The position numbers and the translations under genes are program-made. DNA of 64,000 nucleotides, from positions 1,364,001-1,428,000 of the forward strand of contig NZ_JBFRBB010000001.1 of assembly GCF_040932035.1 (NCBI RefSeq). Reading direction: 5' to 3'. Shown here piece by piece: positions 60,703-64,000 of the stretch; the first letter of the stretch is position 1, and every line of letters begins with the position of its first letter. The notes below the pieces were generated by a model. The model saw only the letters and a list, made by a program, of their open reading frames with translations, was not told the origin of the DNA and did no database searches. The DNA comes from Hoeflea_A sp040932035. Its GTDB lineage: Bacteria; Pseudomonadota; Alphaproteobacteria; Rhizobiales; Rhizobiaceae.

Positions 60703-61584
60703 ATGTTCAAGGGGTCTCTTCCGGCATTGGTCACACCATTTGACGATGCCGGTGCGTTGGATGAAACGGCGTTCCGCAATTTTGTAGAATGGCAAATCTC
60801 GGAGGGAAGCCACGGTCTGGTGCCAGTTGGTACGACGGGCGAATCCCCAACCCTTTCGCATGACGAGCACAAACGCGTCATAGAGCTGTGCGTCGAGGTT
60901 ACGCAAAAACGCGTGCCGGTCGTTGCCGGCGCCGGCTCGAACAACACCAGTGAAGCAATTGATCTTGCCCAGCACGCCGAAAAGGCCGGTGCTGATGCGG
61001 TGCTTGTTGTCACGCCCTATTACAACAAGCCGAACCAGCGCGGCCTTTATGCTCATTATGCGGCGATCGCGAATGCGGTTTCGCTGCCGATCTTCATCTA
61101 CAACATACCGGGCCGCTCGATCATCGACATGAGCGTCGATACGATGGCTTCGCTGGCTGCGGATTTTTCCAACATCGTCGGCACCAAGGATGCCACTGCG
61201 AAAATGGACCGGGTGTCGGAACAGCGCCTGTCCTGCGGCGCGGACTTTATCCAGCTTTCCGGAGAAGACGGAACGGCGCTGGGCTTCAACGCCCATGGCG
61301 GCGTCGGCTGTATATCGGTGACAGCCAATGTCGCGCCGCGGCTGTGTTCACAGTTCCAGGAAGCTATGCTTGGCGGTGATTATGCGACCGCGCTGGAATA
61401 TCAGGATCGCCTCATGCCGCTGCACAAGGCGCTCTTCATCGAACCCAATCCGGGTGGAACGAAATACGCACTCAGCAAGCTGGGGCATATGAAAGAGACG
61501 CAGCGTCTGCCGCTCGTTTCGATCGAAACGGAAACGCGTTCCGCGATTGATGATGCCCTTCGCCATGCCGGTCTTCTGAACTAG
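60703..61584 (+). CDS. dapA: 4-Hydroxy-tetrahydrodipicolinate synthase
   Basis: DapA condenses pyruvate with aspartate semialdehyde, the first committed step toward lysine and meso-diaminopimelate. The 293-residue TIM-barrel has the pyruvate-binding GTTGESPTLS, the active-site tyrosine in IYNIPGRS, and the Schiff-base lysine in IVGTKDATAKM. ATG 60703 is preceded by AGGAGCTA. It is followed 14 bases later by smpB, a common rhizobial order. Confidence 0.96.
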   Translation: MFKGSLPALVTPFDDAGALDETAFRNFVEWQISEGSHGLVPVGTTGESPTLSHDEHKRVIELCVEVTQKRVPVVAGAGSNNTSEAIDLAQHAEKAGADAVLVVTPYYNKPNQRGLYAHYAAIANAVSLPIFIYNIPGRSIIDMSVDTMASLAADFSNIVGTKDATAKMDRVSEQRLSCGADFIQLSGEDGTALGFNAHGGVGCISVTANVAPRLCSQFQEAMLGGDYATALEYQDRLMPLHKALFIEPNPGGTKYALSKLGHMKETQRLPLVSIETETRSAIDDALRHAGLLN

Positions 61585-61598
61585 AGCGGTCGATTATC

Positions 61599-62075
61599 AT
61601 GTCGAAGGCCGGCGACAAGCCACAACGGCGTATTGTTGCAGAAAACCGCAAGGCGCGCTTCAACTACGAGATCATCGACACGTTTGAAGCGGGGCTGGTG
61701 CTGACCGGCACCGAAGTCAAATCGTTGCGCGAGGGCAAGGCCAATATTGCAGAGTCCTATGCCACGGAGGAGGGGGGAGAGATCTGGCTGATCAATTCCT
61801 ACCTGCCGGAATATCTTCAGGCCAACCGTTTCAACCATGAGACCCGTCGGCGGCGCAAACTTTTGCTCAACAAGCGTGAGGTCCGCAAGCTGATTGGCGC
61901 TGTCCAGCGTGAAGGCATGTCGCTTATACCCCTGAAGATCTACTTCAATGACCGGGGCCGGGCGAAGCTCGAGCTTGCCCTCGGCAAGGGCAAGAAGCTG
62001 CATGACAAACGTGAGACGGAAAAGAAGCGGGACTGGGACCGTCAGAAGGCTCGGCTCCTGCGGGAAAAGGGCTGA
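61599..62075 (+). CDS. smpB: SsrA-binding protein SmpB
   Basis: SmpB binds tmRNA and brings it to stalled ribosomes for trans-translation. The 158-residue protein has the OB fold with AENRKARFNYEIIDTFEAGL, the GTEVKSLREGKANI motif and the basic tail (RETEKKRDWDRQKARLLREK) that mimics a codon in the decoding site. Length is normal. It is likely co-transcribed with dapA. Confidence 0.97.
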   Translation: MSKAGDKPQRRIVAENRKARFNYEIIDTFEAGLVLTGTEVKSLREGKANIAESYATEEGGEIWLINSYLPEYLQANRFNHETRRRRKLLLNKREVRKLIGAVQREGMSLIPLKIYFNDRGRAKLELALGKGKKLHDKRETEKKRDWDRQKARLLREKG

Positions 62076-62097
62076 CCTTCAGGCCAACGGCTACGGC

Positions 62098-62751
62098 TTA
62101 TGATGGTCCGAGATAATCTGCGATATTCTGAAAGACATCGACGAACATTTGTTCGGTCAGCCTGCCGGTGTTCGTATTGTATCTTGAGCAGTGATAGCTG
62201 GAAAAGACGGCATATCCGCCAACATTCGTTCGGGCGTTGTGGCGGAAGGGATGCGCAGAAACACGTCCGCCAAGCGTACGGATAGTCGAATCATGGGCGA
62301 TCTTTCCGAGCGTCAGGATAGCCGAAAGGCCGGTCATCGCATCCAGTGACGCCGACAGGTAACGCCGGCAGGTATTGATCTCAGCACCGACCGGTTTGTT
62401 CTCCGGGGGCACGCAACGCACGGCATTGGTAATCGCGGTCGCGATGAGTTCGACGCCGTCATCGGACCGCGCATCGAAGGTTCCGCTGGAAAAACCGAAT
62501 TTACGGAGCGTTCCATAGAGCAGGTCACCGGCAAAGTCGCCTGTAAACGGGCGGCCGGTCCGGTTGGCGCCACGCAGGCCCGGCGCCAGGCCAACAATCA
62601 GAAAACGAACTGCAGGCGGGCCGCCGCCGGGATAAAACGTCCTAACCGGCGCATTGTACCAGTCGGCGTGCGATTTTCTCTGCTGGGCGATGAATTCGTG
62701 CAGTCTGGGGCACAGTGCACAGTCGCGGTCGGGGTCTAACATGTCGGTCAT
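62098..62751 (-). CDS. Uracil-DNA glycosylase, family 5 (UDGb type)
   Basis: This 217-residue enzyme has a CxxC near the start (DCALCPRLH) and further cysteines in VRCVPPENKP and NTCRRYL, as expected for a 4Fe-4S ligand set. Its motif A, GLAPGLRGANRTGRPFTGD, is that of UDGb (family 5), which removes uracil and related deaminated bases. The window thus carries family 4 (17.5 kb) and family 5 enzymes. It is followed on the same strand by none of its own pathway; the NYN gene lies upstream. Confidence 0.9.
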   Translation of the reverse strand: MTDMLDPDRDCALCPRLHEFIAQQRKSHADWYNAPVRTFYPGGGPPAVRFLIVGLAPGLRGANRTGRPFTGDFAGDLLYGTLRKFGFSSGTFDARSDDGVELIATAITNAVRCVPPENKPVGAEINTCRRYLSASLDAMTGLSAILTLGKIAHDSTIRTLGGRVSAHPFRHNARTNVGGYAVFSSYHCSRYNTNTGRLTEQMFVDVFQNIADYLGPS

Positions 62752-62775
62752 GGCTGACCGACATAACCGAAACCG

Positions 62776-63363
62776 CTAGTGATTGAAATCGTATTCTTCC
62801 TCGTCTTCCATGGCAGGCTGCCGAACCGGCCTTTCGGCCTCGGCCCGACCGATCTCATCTTTGAGCGAGGCGAGATCGATGAAGTTGTCGGCCTGCCGGC
62901 GCAGGCAGTCTGCGATCATGGCAGGCTGTGTTGCCAGCGTTGAGACGATCGAAACCTTGCGGCCACGTCTTTGAAGCGCGGCGACGAGGCTTTTGAAATC
63001 GCCATCACCGGAAAAGATGACAAGATGGTCGACGGTTTCAGACTGCTCCATCGCATCAACGGCAAGTTCGATGTCCATATTGCCCTTGATCTTCCGGCGT
63101 CCGCCCGAATCGGTGAACTCCTTGGCCGGCTTTGTGACGACGCGATAGCCGTTGTAATCCAGCCAGTCTATGAGCGGACGAATCGATGAGTACTCTTGGT
63201 CCTCGATCAATGCTGTATAGTAATATGCCCGAAGAAGGTAACCGCGCCCCTGGAAAGCAGTCAGTAATTTCCTGTAATCGATGTCAAACCCAAGGCTTTT
63301 CGCTGTAGCGTATAGATTTGCGCCATCAATAAACAGGGAAATTTTTTCCCTAGGATCAAACAT
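62776..63363 (-). CDS. NYN-domain (LabA/DUF88) protein
   Basis: This 195-residue protein has a PIN-like NYN nuclease fold with acidic residues in SLFIDGANLYATAKSLG, KGNMDIELAVDAMEQ and LVIFSGDGDFKSLVAAL. These form the metal site of LabA/DUF88 proteins, which are thought to process RNA. The C-terminus is acidic and unstructured (EDEEEYDFNH). It lies 24 bases upstream of the family 5 glycosylase gene and divergent from rpoZ. Confidence 0.88.
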   Translation of the reverse strand: MFDPREKISLFIDGANLYATAKSLGFDIDYRKLLTAFQGRGYLLRAYYYTALIEDQEYSSIRPLIDWLDYNGYRVVTKPAKEFTDSGGRRKIKGNMDIELAVDAMEQSETVDHLVIFSGDGDFKSLVAALQRRGRKVSIVSTLATQPAMIADCLRRQADNFIDLASLKDEIGRAEAERPVRQPAMEDEEEYDFNH

Positions 63364-63804
63364 TATTTCACCTGTGTTTTAATTTTATGTTTTGGCGTCA
63401 GAAAAATGATCTCAGTACTTAAAAATATCATACGTTTCCGCGCAAAATAGATATCCCATCCATGCATTTATATTGCACACGCCGAGTATGTAGACAATTT
63501 AAATCTACAACAACAGTTTTTTCACAACAATTTGTGAACAAAGCTATTATCTCGGTGGATTAATTCCTTTTGGGGCAGGTTAAGGAACGAATATCATTCT
63601 GATGCAATACGAATTGCCGCTCAGGAACGTTCGTTGCTTTTGCGTGCACCCTGAACCGACACCACCGATATCCCATTTAGGAGCGGAATCACTCGCGTCA
63701 AATGGATCAACGGCCGTCTTCTTGGTAATAATGCTTGAATTGTGTTGCTTTTAGAGGTATCGGCAAGGCAATCACGAAATTTTCGCGAAAACAAAGGACA
63801 GGCC
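63364..63804. other. Intergenic region between the NYN gene and rpoZ
   Basis: About 440 bases, the left half rich in A and T. Two inverted repeats stand close together: TGTAGA/TCTACA (63490-63510) and TTCACAA-CAAT-TTGTGAA (63522-63539, perfect 7-bp arms). The region must hold promoters for both flanking genes. No coding frame with good start signals was seen. Confidence 0.5.
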
Positions 63805-64000
63805 ATGGCCCGTGTCACAGTCGAGGATTGCATCGACAAAGTCGACAATCGATTTGATTTGGTTTTGCTGGCAAGCCATCGGGCGCGCCAGGTATCGCAG
63901 GGTGCGATGATCACGGTAGATCGTGACAACGACAAAAACCCGGTGGTCGCGCTGCGTGAGATTGCCGATGAAACACTTTCTCCTGGCGATCTGAAAGAGG
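63805..64000 (+). CDS. rpoZ: RNA polymerase omega subunit, N-terminal part
   Basis: The window ends inside this gene after 65 residues. The protein begins MARVTVEDCIDKVDNRFDLV, followed by LLASHRARQVSQG and NPVVALREI, the conserved core of omega. Omega helps assemble RNA polymerase and, in many bacteria, forms part of a ppGpp site. AAGGACAGG precedes ATG 63805. The order smpB, glycosylase, NYN, rpoZ is typical of Rhizobiales, where a RelA/SpoT gene usually follows. Confidence 0.95.
   Translation, partial: MARVTVEDCIDKVDNRFDLVLLASHRARQVSQGAMITVDRDNDKNPVVALREIADETLSPGDLKE

Noticed and set aside
1..64000. CRISPR arrays, insertion sequences, rRNA genes
   Set aside because: No regularly spaced direct repeats, transposase-like frames or rRNA sequence were seen on either strand.

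Overview
The window reads as a chromosomal segment of an alphaproteobacterium of the order Hyphomicrobiales (Rhizobiales), probably a free-living, marine-type heterotroph that can oxidise reduced sulfur. This is inferred from family resemblance and gene order: degP, a response regulator/kinase pair, glnE, a PleC-like kinase and pepN; two Omp2b-type porins; and dapA-smpB followed by a family 5 uracil-DNA glycosylase, a NYN protein and rpoZ.

Layout. 1-12.4 kb: end of an OsmC-like gene, DegP protease, a two-component pair overlapping by 8 bases, glnE, then a PleC-like kinase (with a consensus CtrA site upstream) and aminopeptidase N on the minus strand. 12.6-26.6 kb: metabolic and transport genes, including a stand-alone molybdenum hydroxylase, DMT and MFS transporters (two of them tandem paralogues), a family 4 uracil-DNA glycosylase, ETF-ubiquinone oxidoreductase, AMP nucleosidase, two small membrane proteins and a glutathione transferase. 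27-31 kb: two very similar porin genes in inverted, convergent orientation around an intact tyrosine recombinase gene. 31.56 kb: tRNA-Ser(GCU), whose antisense strand carries the end of a SulP transporter gene.

31.6-50.8 kb is one large sulfur-oxidation locus. A minus-strand sulfide-detoxification operon (a broken DUF2892 gene, two YeeE/YedE subunits, a persulfide-dioxygenase-like MBL protein, a phosphatase-like/SQR fusion, and SulP) faces the thiosulfate genes: a SoxH-like hydrolase, SoxT, an ArsR-family thiol regulator, SoxS, and soxVWXYZA, soxB and soxCD. DUF302 and DsrE-like secreted proteins and a second SoxT follow. SoxXYZABCD is complete, so thiosulfate can in principle be oxidised fully to sulfate, with SQR and the dioxygenase handling sulfide and persulfide. 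The regulator has Cys42 and Cys108, matching the persulfide-sensing pair of BigR/SqrR proteins. AT-rich TGAAT/ATTC elements recur in the intergenic regions of the cluster.

51-64 kb: a glutathionyl-hydroquinone reductase, two glycosyltransferases, an 8-oxoguanine deaminase-like amidohydrolase, an IlvD/Edd dehydratase, an alpha/beta hydrolase, a soluble lytic transglycosylase, dapA, smpB, a second uracil-DNA glycosylase, a NYN protein, and the start of rpoZ at the window edge. No CRISPR array, insertion sequence or rRNA gene was seen.
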